64,000 bases of DNA from Chalciporus piperatus (Eukaryota; Basidiomycota; Agaricomycetes; Boletales; Boletaceae). Positions 54,021-64,000 of the stretch are shown piece after piece; position 1 is the first letter of the stretch, and each line of letters begins with the position of its first letter. A model generated the notes under the pieces. It did not search any database and was not told the origin of the DNA. It saw nothing but the letters and a program-made list of their open reading frames with translations. Location of the stretch: the NCBI GenBank assembly GCA_038093975.1, contig JBBPTG010000097.1:1-64000 (forward strand), read 5' to 3'. The position numbers were made by a program, and so were the translations under genes.

Positions 54021-57000
54021 ATGCGATACGCTTCTCAACTTCTCAACGTCCCTGTGCATCCACCCTTGGCCCGCGTATTTAACGCCTCAGGAAGACCCAC
54101 CTGTGTTTCGGGAGGAAAGGCCCACCTACCCCCCATGACAATACCAGACGGTTCTTCACCCATCCCTGCTCTGCGACGCGCCCCAGAACTCCTAAATAGT
54201 CACGGCAAACCCGTGAAAGAAACCCTCGTATTCGCTGGGGACAGTGACCAAGGAGACAAAGACGCTCGTGGTCGCAATGGCGGAAACAACCTCCGCAGGT
54301 CCATCTCCCACCACATCTCTCGAGTGACGACGATCACGCTCGGTCGAAATCTCTCAGAGTCACTCCGCGGACCGCGTAGTTCGAGTCAGAGTCGCGTCGG
54401 TGGCGTTGGTGAGAGCCTCGTCCGGATTAGGAAAGCAAGGGACGGAAACGATGGCGCGCGACTATCATTGGCTCCTGGAGCTGTCACTCATGTCTTGTTC
54501 GATTCAACTTTATTTACTTCCGCTATCAACTCGAACCCTGTACACGATCAGGAGATCCTGGTCATGAACGCAGAGAAAACTGACCAGCTCCATTCAAATG
54601 GAAATCCTGTAGGAAATGGAAAGGCAACCACGAGACCTGCTACAGCAGAGGCCATGGTTCCAGTGCCTGCGTTGCTACAGCGAGGTGTCCCAATGACCAA
54701 GGTCTCCGCGAAATCTCAAAAGAGTTACATCTTCAAGCTGGACTCAGATCAGGGACAAATCATCTGGGAATCCAATAAACTGAGGATCAGTGCGTGCTTT
54801 CAAAGATGTTAATTCTTTGTGCTGACTGATATGCGGTGGTGACAGTTCCTATCGAGAATATTAAAGAACTCAGATCGGGATCAGATGCAAGGTACTATCG
54901 ACAACAGTTTCAGCTCGCTCGAGAATACGAGGGTCGATGGATCACGATCATCTACATGCTCGAAGGTCAATACAAGACCCTCCATCTCATCGCGTCATCA
55001 ACCGATTCATTTCACTTGTGGGATATCACTCTGCGAAAACTATATGCGATACGACAGGAGTTGATGACAGGGATTGGTAACGAAGAGATTCGACAAGCTG
55101 TTTGGGTAAAACAATGTTGGAAGTCGTCCGACGAGCAAAACGATCAGCGCTTGTCTTTCGAGCAGGTAGAGAAGTTGTGTAGGCGATTGAACATCAATTC
55201 CTCTCAGGAGGACCTCATGCGGATCTTCACGGTGAGTTGTTCCGTTGCCTTTTCGCTCGGATAGGCATGTCTTGATGGGTTGGCTAGAGTGCGGATTCTC
55301 AGAATCGCCATTACCTCGACTTTGCGGACTTTCAGACATTCGTCAAGCTGCTCAAAGCTCGTCCTGAGCTCGATGTCCTGCACAAGAAGTTGTGTGCTAT
55401 GAACGATGGAAAGTTGATGTTCAACATATTTGAGAACTTCATGCGTGATGTCCAACAGGTACAGAGATGTTTCATCGTTAACTTCATGTCGTGTCCTGAT
55501 CCATCTTTTAGTCCACTCTCTCTCAAGAAGAACTCAAGAGCCTCTTCACACGGTTTTGTACGAGGACAACAGAGGGCCCAGGTGTACCTTCTACTCCAGA
55601 TATCGCTAATCTCACCATGACGCTGGACGCCTTCAGCGCCTTTCTTTTGTCTTCCGAGAACTCGCCTTTCACCAACTACAGTGGAAAGATTCATCAACCA
55701 ATGACCTATCCCTTGTCGGACTACTTCATCTCCTCATCGCACAATACGTATCTTGTCGGGAACCAACTCGTCGGGGAAAGTACCATTGAAGGGTACATCC
55801 GAGCCCTCCTCTGTAGCTGTCGCAGTGTCGAATGTATGCGCTCTTCTCTCTCGCTCCTTGCATTGTTTGCTTACCCGACATTGTCAGTGGACATTTATGA
55901 CGGAGAACAAGGGCCGATGGTATACCATGGTGGAACGTTGACTTCCAAAGTATCCGTCCGCGAAGTCTGCGAGGCGATCAGCAAATATGCCTTTGTAACC
56001 TCTCCGTATCCCATCATCATCTCAGCCGAGATTCATTGCTCGGTGCCTCAACAAGAGATGCTCGCCGCGATCATGCACGAAGTGTTTGGGGATGCCTTGG
56101 TCAGCGCACCTTTGGAAGGAAGACCGCTGAATACTCATTTGCCGAGCCCTGAAGATCTCAAGGGGAGAGTATTGCTAAAGGTTTGTCTTTTCACTCTATG
56201 ATCAATCGAATACGTCCTCGCTGAGCTACGCTCCCTCCAAGGCGAAGAACCTATACCTTTCTGAGAACGACTCCCAAACCAGAGACCTCACGCTCGACGA
56301 CTCCTCGACCGAAACTTCGTCTTCGTCTTCGTCTGCGTCTTCCGACACCGACGGGATGCAAGAAATCAAAGAAGAGTTGAAGAAAGTCAAACTGCGAGAG
56401 ATGGAAGCCGTCAAAGGTAACTCCATTCCGATACGTTCCCCTCGCGACGCTTGGCTGAGCGTCTCGCCGATGAAAACACCAGACTTGAAAGAAGAACTGC
56501 GGAAAGCGCGAAACGTGTTCCATCGTGTTCGTGGTCGACAACCATCCCCTGAGCGAGGTGTGTCTGCAACTGCAGCGCTCGTTGGGACTGCGACTGCGGT
56601 ATCGACGGTTGTTGTCGAGCATGCTGGGAAGACAGAGACGAAGAATGATAGCAAGGTGAAGATGTCCCCTGCGTTCGTCGCGTTGCTCGTGTATACCGTC
56701 GGAGTGAAGTGCAGAGGGATTAACAAAAAGGAGTATTACGCTCCCGAGCATCTATTCTCTCTTTCCGAGTCGACGATCAACAAAATGATCAAACAGGGCC
56801 ACGAGGATTTAATCAAGCACACCAAGACACACTTGGTGAGGGTATACCCAAAAGGGACACGAGTGAGCTCGTCGAACTACCTTCCCCATCGGTGTTGGGC
56901 GACTGGGGCTCAGTTGGTGGCTATCAACTGGCAGACGTTTGGTACGTGGGCACGTATATTATTGGGACTAGCACTGAACACGGCGCTTTGATAGACTTGG

Positions 57001-57797
57001 GATATATGATCAATCATGCGATGTTTCAGGGGAACGGGAGGGCAGGTTATCTTCTCAAACCAGCCGCTCTACGAAAGTCAGAGGATCCTCGTAAATCCGA
57101 GAAAGAACAGCTCCATCTCCGCACGCAGCATTATTTGGAAGTCACTGTACGCCATCGTTCCCTCCATTGTTCCATTTGCATGCGCTGACCTGGCGGCGAT
57201 GTACGCTGGCTTTGTCTTGGTAGGTCATTTCGGCTCAGCAGCTGCCACGCCCAAAGGACGCGATGGGTCACGAGATCATGGATAAGCATGTCGACCCGTA
57301 CGTCGAGGTGTCGGTGCTCACGCCTGACTGGATTCGGCCCAACGCTTCTTCCACCCTCCTCTCCGTCTCCCCTTCGTCATCCACATCGTCGTCCGCCTCG
57401 ACGGTGACGACGCTCCGCACGAGCTCCGTGAAACACAACGGGTTCAACCCCATCTGGCAAGAAACTCTCCGTCTCCCGTTTGAGTGTGTGGGGGACATGC
57501 TCGAGCTTGTTTTCGTCAAGTTTACGGTCCAACGGGATGGAGAAGCCGATGGGGAGCCGATTGGGGTGTATTGCGCGAATTTGAAGAGTTTGGCGATGGG
57601 TGGGTGTCTGCGTTCTCTCTTTTGGTCGACAAGTAGAAGGTGATGCTGACGGGTGTCGATCTCGTTGTGTTGATGTTGGAACAGGTTATCGACATTTGCC
57701 TCTCCATGATTCACAGCTGTCGCAGTATCTGTTTTCGACGTTGTTCGTCAGGTGTGCGGTGCGTGATGCGTCGGAAGATGGACGAAGCGGGATCTAG
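54021..57797 (+). CDS. PLC1: Phosphoinositide-specific phospholipase C, intact
   Basis: It cleaves PIP2 to IP3 and diacylglycerol at the plasma membrane in calcium signalling. Nine exons: 54021-54789, 54846-55231, 55288-55458, 55512-55833, 55888-56180, 56242-56941, 56995-57146, 57224-57599, 57685-57797, giving 1,093 residues in frame. Introns are GT-AG, 52-85 nt. A PH-like domain lies at about 225-340 (YIFKLDSDQGQIIWES), then EF-hand-like helices. The X domain has SSSHNTYLVGNQL (His near 519), VELDIYDG, YHGGTLTSK and IIISAEIHC. All catalytic positions known from PLC-delta are kept. An unusually long serine/glutamate/lysine-rich X-Y linker (SSSSSSASSDTDG) follows, then the Y domain (YLPHRCWATGAQLVAINWQT) and a C2 domain (HVDPYVEVSVLTPDW). 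Linker fragments recur in both palindrome arms. Confidence 0.93.
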
Positions 57798-58038
57798 AAG
57801 TCAGCGTTGATGTGCATCGAGCATACTACGCGCATATTATGATACTACTATACACACCATTTTGGATATCCTCTTGACTTTGCGTTGTTAGATAAACCTG
57901 TATCCGTACTGAATTTCAGATGTTGAAGAAATCATACCGGTCTCGTATGCGAGATTCGAGTGACATAAGTGACATAATTACATTATTTTCTCCAACCTGT
58001 TACCTCACTCAGGGGGTTTGGCTCTGCCTCCATCCACG
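57798..58038. other. Spacer between PLC and F-box copy B
   Basis: From about 57882 the sequence matches the flanks of F-box copies A and C (aacctgtatc, agatgttgaagaaatcatac, ttctccaacctgttacctc). Here it is the true 3' flank of PLC. Confidence 0.6.
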
Positions 58039-60564
58039 ATGGTTCAAACGCGCTCTGCCGCGAAGAAGAAGGTACAACTCTGACGTGAAAGGTCTTCCAA
58101 TAGCCTCATTGATGCTATACTCACTCAGGAACTCACTGTCGCCACAGAACGCGATGCACCGGCACAACAGCCTGAGGCTAAGCCTCGTACTAAACGTGGT
58201 CCGCAGAAAGGAACCTCAAGACGAACGACCAAGCGTGGCAAACTATCGATGCTCCCAGAGACGAACCTTGACGTTCTGTCACAGGTTCGAAGCCTCATCC
58301 CTGCTTTTGAGTCGATGATATACTGACGAAGGACCAACAGATCCTGAGCTACTTGCATCCCATGGACCTTCTCAACTTGGCTCGTTTGACGAAACAGTTC
58401 CGCCAATTCCTCATGTCAAAGTCGCACGCGTTTATCTGGGTGGCCGCTCGGAAACAAGTGCCCGGATTTCCTGACCGTCCTCCCGACTTGAGCGAGCCAG
58501 AGTATGCCAACCTTGCATTCGATCCACATTGTCACGTAATGTTCTGTGTCATTTTTTTTCTCGATCTGGTTGTTGACGCACCCTCCAAAGAGTTGCGGCA
58601 GGGTTTCGGAAAAGATATACTGGAGGATGCGACGGCGGTGTTGCTCGGAGTGTTGGGACAAACAGTACGCTTCTCAGCTACCTGATTTAGCCACAATTTC
58701 GTTCACAATACTTTAGGTTGGTTGAATTGCATCAATGTGATGGTCTCCCCTTTCGACGTATGTTACTTTTGGAGCGTTTACCATGGCCGAAAGGTGTGTG
58801 CCCCCCAATGTTGATTGGTTCTGCCCTCAAAATATTGTCTAGAAGCATGGGAGTGCTTTGTAGATTCGCAACAGTATGACACATTTCGCAAGGAATACGC
58901 CCAAATTCTTCCTGCCGAGAAGGATGAATATGTAGCGCGGCGACATGAAATCGTGGCTCAGATTGAAGAGGTAAATTCAGGTTATCCTCTCAGGGCTTTT
59001 GTATCTTACCATCCTAGCATGCCAAACAATGCGGGAAGTGGCACGACCAAGTGGTTGCCGCTCGGAATCAGGAGTTGGCCCGAGCAAGAACGGCAAGAAA
59101 TGATAGGTAGGAGCTTCGAATTTCATGCAGTTTTAACTATATGACGGTTTCCGCAGCATCTTTGCTCGACTAGAATCTGTTGGATATGGACGTGAGATCA
59201 AATACTGGGGCCAACAACGCATCATGGACTCATGTTCCGACCTTTTTCGCTCCTCGAAGTGCCTCACTGAGAAAGGTATACATTTCTGTCATGCCTGCGT
59301 GGACATGGTCTGAGATGTTTACTGGTAGACTGGGCACAAGTACATTCAAAACTGCAGCCGAAGTTGAGGAAATTCAGAGAGGACAGGATAAAAGTGGTGG
59401 TAGACTATCCACGGCGCAGCCTGCTGCTCACCCTTTACAATCGTTACACCCAACATCCAGCACCAGAAGGTGGAGCTGTAGATGTGCTCCCTGCTATCTC
59501 GGACCTGGTCCACTTTGCGCCATTTGACGCGGTGCTCAATCTTCCTGAAGATGAAACAGTGGACGAGACGACATTCCAGCCAGCATTTGATCAGTTGCCT
59601 GCCCTAGCGAGGCAATGGAGGAAAGACATCGATGCACGACTTGCATCCTTGGTCAACTTCGATGCGGAGTCGGACTCGGCACCTTCTTCGCGGAAGAAGC
59701 CTACTCAAACGCGCCCGAGGGGGGAAGATACGTCTCCAAAGGACCCCTTCAAACTAGCTTGTGCAGTCTTCGTGGCGAAACTTCCCTCCAACGATCGATG
59801 CCACGTATTCACTCATCCCCATGTTCTTATGGAGCTGTCTGTCTTCTCTCACAGTCTTCACGATTTCTGTCCAGTGTTGTACAATCAACCACAGATACTG
59901 TTTCCGGAAGGGTCGAACTTTATAACGCTGTTCACTGGTGCTCAAGATGTAGTTCGCGCATGTGGTTTGGACCCGCGAACTGCCACGGTGGAAGACATGG
60001 ACCGCCTGAATGCTCGTTTAATCTGCAACGCATGTCGCTATCAACGGATTTTCAAGTGGAAATCAGCGGTAAGCCTTTTGAGATCGCAGACACCTTTATA
60101 CGGCGAGAACTTAATTGTTGATTATTGCGTGAAACAGATCTTTCACGCCAACTACACCTATCACTCATCTGGGGGAAGCGATTTATGGACGCTTCTTGAC
60201 AAGAATCTCGTCCCCGTGGTTGAGGCCGAGGAGAAAGCTTGCGATCAACCTTATCAAGGTTATTGCGCGTTGTGTCAGCACCGTGCTGACGCCCCGAAAT
60301 ACCATCTTTCAACCCATGCTCCGTCATCTTTAGGTTGGTTGTCGGACCATCTCGACAAAGTGTGAGTATTTTCGCGCTTTTTTTCTCCATCATCGTACCA
60401 GGGTTGGGCTTACCTCGTATCGTGTGTGCAGTCATGGTGTCAAGGTGGAGACGAGCGCGTTGCAAGAGAACGTGCATTACATTGCTTCTTGGGATGGTGC
60501 GACCGATTTCAAACCGATCATATGGACTAATGGCAACAGAGGAGGAAGAAGCAGGCTCGTTTAG
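58039..60564 (+). CDS. Large F-box/zinc-cluster protein, copy B (intact)
   Basis: The exons correspond one to one with copy A: 58039-58071, 58129-58284, 58341-58535, 58591-58664, 58717-58757, 58843-58970, 59018-59106, 59157-59275, 59341-60068, 60138-60361, 60432-60564, giving 639 residues in frame. Exons 2, 3, 4, 5, 7 and 8 have exactly the same length as in copy A. Exons 1, 6, 9, 10 and 11 differ only by multiples of three, the pattern of selection on protein. F-box: ILSYLHPMDLLNLARLTKQF. Cysteines: PHCHSCGR and CCSEC. C-terminal CALCQHRADAPKYHLSTHA. The acceptor of intron 3 must be the aaag before agttgc, because the ctag used-looking site of copies A and C is ctgg here. It is head-to-tail behind the PLC gene. 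Confidence 0.75.
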
Positions 60565-60926
60565 TTATTGGCCGTGCTAAGTATACAAAGATATCTATAC
60601 GCCCGATTTTTCTCCTGTCGCATGAGGTCCTCCTGATTGATGTGGAACGCGCTTGTAAGACGGCGGTATTGGTGTGGGGAATGGGGGTTGCAATGGGGAT
60701 CGGCATGGCAAAGAACGATGCACTGGGATGTAGGTACGGGAGCGTGCAGAGGGTTCAAGTTAATGTTGTGAGACATGGCGCGAACGATGAAGAGAACCCT
60801 CTGAGAGGAGACGAGCACTCGATGAGGAAGGGAGCCTACCATGATTTATAGCTCTCGGGTATGAATGATCGTGACGGCGACAATGATGAAAGGATTCGAG
60901 TGCCAGTAGTCGTGCTGTTGCGTCTG
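60565..60926. other. Junction region of F-box copy B and the right palindrome arm
   Basis: Similarity to the end of F-box copy A stops at about 60620; the right palindrome arm begins at about 60638. It holds the DUF6699-like fragment. About 60905-60940 is a unique join (tgctgttgcgtctgacagc) where 1.2 kb present in the left arm is missing. Confidence 0.6.
60639..60776 (-). pseudogene. Fragment of the DUF6699-like gene (exon 1 start)
   Basis: On the minus strand, ATG at 60776 opens the same N-terminus (NPLHAPV) as the gene at 52951. It then loses the frame through small deletions and is cut off after about 135 bp at the arm boundary. The TATA word (tataaatc) is also kept at about 60843-60850. 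Confidence 0.75.
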
Positions 60927-61613
60927 ACAGCACGATCAAGTCTCCTCGGATTTTGTGGACACGGGCAAATGCATCATCGCTGCGCCATGCTACCGCCTCG
61001 CGACTGTTCCAGAGAACACATTCCCAGCGGCCTTGCAGGACGTCCTATCTGCCTACGATTACGTCCTCAGCAAGGGCCATAAACCCTTCAACATCATAAT
61101 GTCGTGCGACAGCGCAGGAGCAAATCACGGCGCGAACCTCTGGACCACGAGATAGACCGATGACTAACAGGTCTCTCCATTCTTCCAGCCCTCGTATCCA
61201 CTTACCTCGCCTCCAAGTCCAATAGGCCCCTCCCCGGCGGTATCGTCACCATCGCCCCATGTGCGATCCAAACCTACGACAACCTCAGCGAATTCTCTCA
61301 TCCCCATTTCTACATATGCGGCCGTGTCGTCGTCGGGACTAGCTTCTCCCTCACGGACCCGCTCGTCTCTTGGGCGTATCTACCTTTTTCTTCCGTGGCT
61401 TGGCCGAGGACGCTCGTTTTGGTCGGGACGGCGGATTATTTGATCGACGCTGGAAGATAGGTGGAGAAGAGGATTAGGTAGGCCGGGAAAGAGGTAGAGA
61501 TTGTGGAATATGAGGACGTGCCGCACGGGTGGTGGCTGACGGGGCCTGTGTTTGCAGACACTGTGAGCGATGCGGTGGGGAGGATTTCTCAGTTCGTGCG
61601 CGGTGGGGTTTAG
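60927..61613 (+). pseudogene. Damaged copy of the alpha/beta hydrolase
   Basis: The plus strand matches the hydrolase from TGKCIIAAPCYRLATVPENT to its stop (tag at 61611-61613). The first about 130 codons, with the HGGG oxyanion motif, are missing. The nucleophile elbow reads CDSAGAN instead of GDSAGAN. The frame is shifted near 61300, and stop codons occur in the C-terminal part (after LIDAGR). Not functional. Confidence 0.85.
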
Positions 61614-62406
61614 AATGAGGATTCTTGTGTGCTATTTGAACGTTTGTGTCAGGGTATCAAGAGAGAAACAGAGACGGATTGGATCACCGTTCGAGCTCTT
61701 GTCCTTCTGGGAAGTCCAACTCTTCTCAACGAGCCTTGGGTGCGTAATGACCGAGGTACGAGGGGAGAAGGAATAATTGTTTGGATCCAGAAAGACTGGT
61801 GTCAAGTTGCTGTGTTTGATTCCACGACTGTGGTCTGACCTCGGGATCAGTGCGCGCCGATATGTATGCGTCTCGTACTTACCTACCTGCCGGCGGATGC
61901 CCAAGCAATTCACAATCCGGCGCTTTTGCTACGGGCCTCGCCTCGGGTGTTTCTCAAGAGGAGAGTGTTACTGAAGGTTTGTCGTTTCAAAGTCGACGAT
62001 CGATCGAATATGTCCTCGCGGAGCTATACCTTTCTGAGAACGACTCCTTGACCGAAACTTCGTCTTCCGACACCGACGGGATGCAAATCAAAATCGAGCT
62101 GAAGAAAGTCAAACTGCGAGAGATGGAAGCCGTCAAAGGTAATTCCATCATTCCGACACGTTCCCCTCATGACGTTTGCGTCGTTAGATATAAACCTGTA
62201 TCTGTACTCGCAATAAGTTTGAATTCCAGATGTTGAAGAAATCATACCCCATCATGATGATTAGTCTGGTCACCAGACTACATGATGATGGCTGCGGCAT
62301 CGAATGACTCGGAAGAGTAGATTCGAGTTACATAATTTACATGATTACATTATTTTTCTCCAACCTGTTACCTCACTCAGGGGGTTTGGCTCTGCCTCCA
62401 TCCACG
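61614..62406. other. Spacer of the right arm
   Basis: Counterpart of 50073-50926: hydrolase 3' flank, PLC fragment, and F-box upstream flank. A hairpin at 62262-62280 (tagtctggt, c, accagacta) with surrounding catgatgatg words lies here and is absent from the flanks of copies A and B. Confidence 0.6.
61955..62168 (+). pseudogene. Fragment of phospholipase C (X-domain end and linker), copy in right arm
   Basis: It matches PLC1 from about 56158 (gagagtgttactgaagg at the exon 5 end) through the intron to the linker sequence LKKVKLREMEAVKGNS at about 56445. Then it jumps to sequence behind PLC1 (about 57882), the same join as in the left arm. An internal part of the linker is shorter than in PLC1. 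Confidence 0.8.
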
Positions 62407-63766
62407 ATGGTTCAAACGCGCTCTGCCGCGAAGAAGAAGGTACAACTCTGACGTGAAAAGTCTTCCAACATCCTCATTGATGCCATACCCACTCAGGAAC
62501 TCACTGTCGCCACAGAACGCGATGCACCGGCACAACAGCCTGAGGCTAAGCCTCGTACTAAACGTGGTCCGCAGAAAGGAACCTCAAGACGAACGACCAA
62601 GCGTGGCAAACTATCGATGCTCCCAGAGACGAACCTTGACGTTCTGTCACAGGTTCGAAGCCTCATCTGCTTTTGATTCGATGATATACTGACGAAGGAC
62701 CAACAGATCCTGAGCTACTTGCCTCCCAGGGACCTTCTCACCTTGGCTCGTTTGACGAAACAGTTCCGCAAATTTCTCATGTCGAAGTCGCACGCATTTA
62801 TCTGGATAGCCGCTCGGAAACGAGTGCCCGGATTTCCTGACCTTCCTCCCGACTTGAGCGAGCCAGAGTATGCCAACCTCGCATTTGATCCACATTGTCA
62901 CGTAAGCTTCTGTGTCATTTTTTTCTCGATCTAGTTGTGACGCAACCTGCAAAGATTTGTGGCAGGATCTCGCGAACGGTATACTGGAATATACGACGGC
63001 GGTATTGCTCAGGGTGTCGAGTCGAACGGTACGCTTCTCAGTCTACCTCCCTTGCTGATTTAGCCACAATTTCATTCACGATACTTTAGGTTGCTTGACC
63101 TCTATCATTACGATGGTCTCCCCTCTCGACGTATGTTACCTACAGAGTGTTTACCATCGGCAGGAAGTGTGTGCCCTTCCAATGGTTGATTGCTTCATCA
63201 CTCAGCAATGTTTTCTAGGACGACGTTTTCGAGAAAACGAGGATTACTATGTAGATTCGGAGCAGTATGACGCACTTCGCGAGGAATACGCCCAAATCCT
63301 TCCTGCCGACAAGGATGAATATATAGCACGACGACATGCAATAGCGGCTCAGATTGAAGAGGTAAATTCATGTCATTCTCAGGGCTTTTATATCTCACCA
63401 TCCCAGCACGCCGGACTATGCGAGCAGTGGCACGACCAAGTGGTTGCCGATCGGAAAGAGGAGCTGGCCGAAGCAAGACTGGCAAGAAATGATAGGTAGG
63501 AACTTCGAGCTTCACGCAGTTTTAACTATATGACGGTTTCCGCAGCATCTTTGCTCGACTGGAATCTGCTGGATATGGACGTGAGATCGAATACTGGGGA
63601 CAAGAACACATCATGGATTTATGTCCTGACGCTTTTCGCTCCTCAAAGCCCCTCACTGAGAAAGGTACCTTTTTCTATCTTGCCCGTGCGGACATGGCTG
63701 AGATGTCTACTGGTAGACTGGGAAGCAGTGCATTTTGAAATACAGTGTACATTGAATGACTGCTAG
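62407..63766 (+). pseudogene. F-box protein copy C, truncated
   Basis: It starts MVQTRSAAKKK like copy B and keeps the splice sites of exons 1-8. It includes the F-box (LPPRDLLTLARLTKQFRKFL), HCHICGR and YCSGC. After the exon 8/9 join (about 63725), similarity to copies A and B ends. The frame runs 12 codons into unrelated sequence and stops (63764-63766). More than a third of the protein, including the C-terminal cysteine motif, is lost. The predicted product of about 280 residues would still carry the F-box, so a short competitor of copies A and B is conceivable but not shown. Confidence 0.7.
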
Positions 63767-63907
63767 CTGCAAACCCATCATGGTCTCAAACATGCACGAG
63801 TGCTCTTCGATTCCCATGTATGATCAGCGACAGACCGTGGCAATGATGACTCTTGCGAGATCGCGGAACTGAATGTAGCGATAGACATGGTCTCCACAAC
63901 CAATAAA

Positions 63908-64000
63908 TCATAGTTTGGTATCGTGCTTCCGACATGGGGATTGCTCGTGCTTGTTGTCGTCGCCATCATGACCCGTTAGCTCCCCGATTTCATCTTCACC
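63908..64000 (-). CDS. 3' end of a paralogue of the small 12.5-kb gene (partial)
   Basis: The minus strand reads DEIGELTGHDGDDNKH, then a short different insert (EQSPCRKHDTKL) and a stop at 63908. The gene at 12405-12919 has GEIGELTGHDGDDNKHDATL. The first about 20 bp of the 3' flank (tttattggttgtggag) match as well. The coding frame is kept through an in-frame length difference, as expected for two real genes. The 5' part lies beyond the window. Confidence 0.6.
   Translation of the reverse strand, partial: GEDEIGELTGHDGDDNKHEQSPCRKHDTKL

Larger units (their letters stand above)
60638..63738. repeat. Right arm of the large interrupted palindrome
   Basis: Reverse-complement counterpart of 48748-53093: DUF6699-like fragment, hydrolase pseudogene, PLC fragment and F-box copy C, in the mirrored order. 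The centre between the arms (53094-60637) holds the rest of the small gene, PLC1 and F-box copy B. Confidence 0.75.

Noticed and set aside
48960..60100. F-box copies A and B as a retrogene pair
   Set aside because: Both keep all introns at matching positions, so they arose by DNA duplication.
1..64000. tRNA or rRNA genes
   Set aside because: I looked for T-loop words such as ggttcgaatcc and found only coincidental matches (for example the gttcgaagcc at the F-box intron 2 donors) without a cloverleaf.

Overview
The window is nuclear DNA of a basidiomycete fungus, most likely an Agaricomycete. The signs are many short GT-AG introns (about 42-90 nt), a myosin-motor chitin synthase, large F-box proteins of the mushroom type, a Crinkler/RHS-like NTPase and remnants of a CACTA/Plavaka-like transposon. 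Exon models were built by hand from splice signals, reading frame and remembered family conservation. Where a model is called intact, the exon lengths sum to a multiple of three with no internal stop. No database search was possible, so family names rest on recognised motifs.

Layout. (1) 1-12.4 kb is a repeat-rich, decayed region. It holds a frameshifted transposon gene, a broken UFD4-like HECT ligase gene invaded by a minisatellite-bearing repeat family, an AT-rich island with inverted repeats, telomere-like sequence, and one intact NTPase gene (10.1-11.9 kb, minus). (2) 12.4-36.2 kb is a dense housekeeping block: a small unknown gene, PRP6 splicing factor, a Tma22/DENR remnant, an F-box protein, class V-type chitin synthase, coatomer beta' (SEC27), a methylpurine-glycosylase-like protein, a possible small gene, and a WW-domain membrane protein. 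(3) 36.2-47.0 kb is mixed. It contains a 1,655-bp terminal-inverted-repeat element with 7-bp target duplications sitting inside a host reading frame, an unknown two-exon gene, an APH-like kinase, a tandem dual-specificity phosphatase with a degenerate second domain, and a short coiled-coil protein. (4) 47.5-63.8 kb is a large interrupted palindrome. An F-box gene, a phospholipase C fragment, an alpha/beta hydrolase and the start of a small unknown gene lie in one orientation at 48.7-53.1 kb and inverted at 60.6-63.7 kb. The centre holds an intact phospholipase C and a second intact F-box gene. (5) The right edge carries the 3' end of a paralogue of the small 12.5-kb gene.

The housekeeping genes are not a pathway: splicing (PRP6), COPI traffic (SEC27), cell wall (chitin synthase), DNA repair (AAG-like) and calcium/lipid signalling (PLC) are independent neighbours. 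The unusual biology is structural: (a) the TIR element and its broken host frame; (b) the palindromic duplication, whose two arms share one PLC deletion junction and so share an ancestor; (c) a small gene family copied at both ends of the window; (d) two candidate GC-AG introns.
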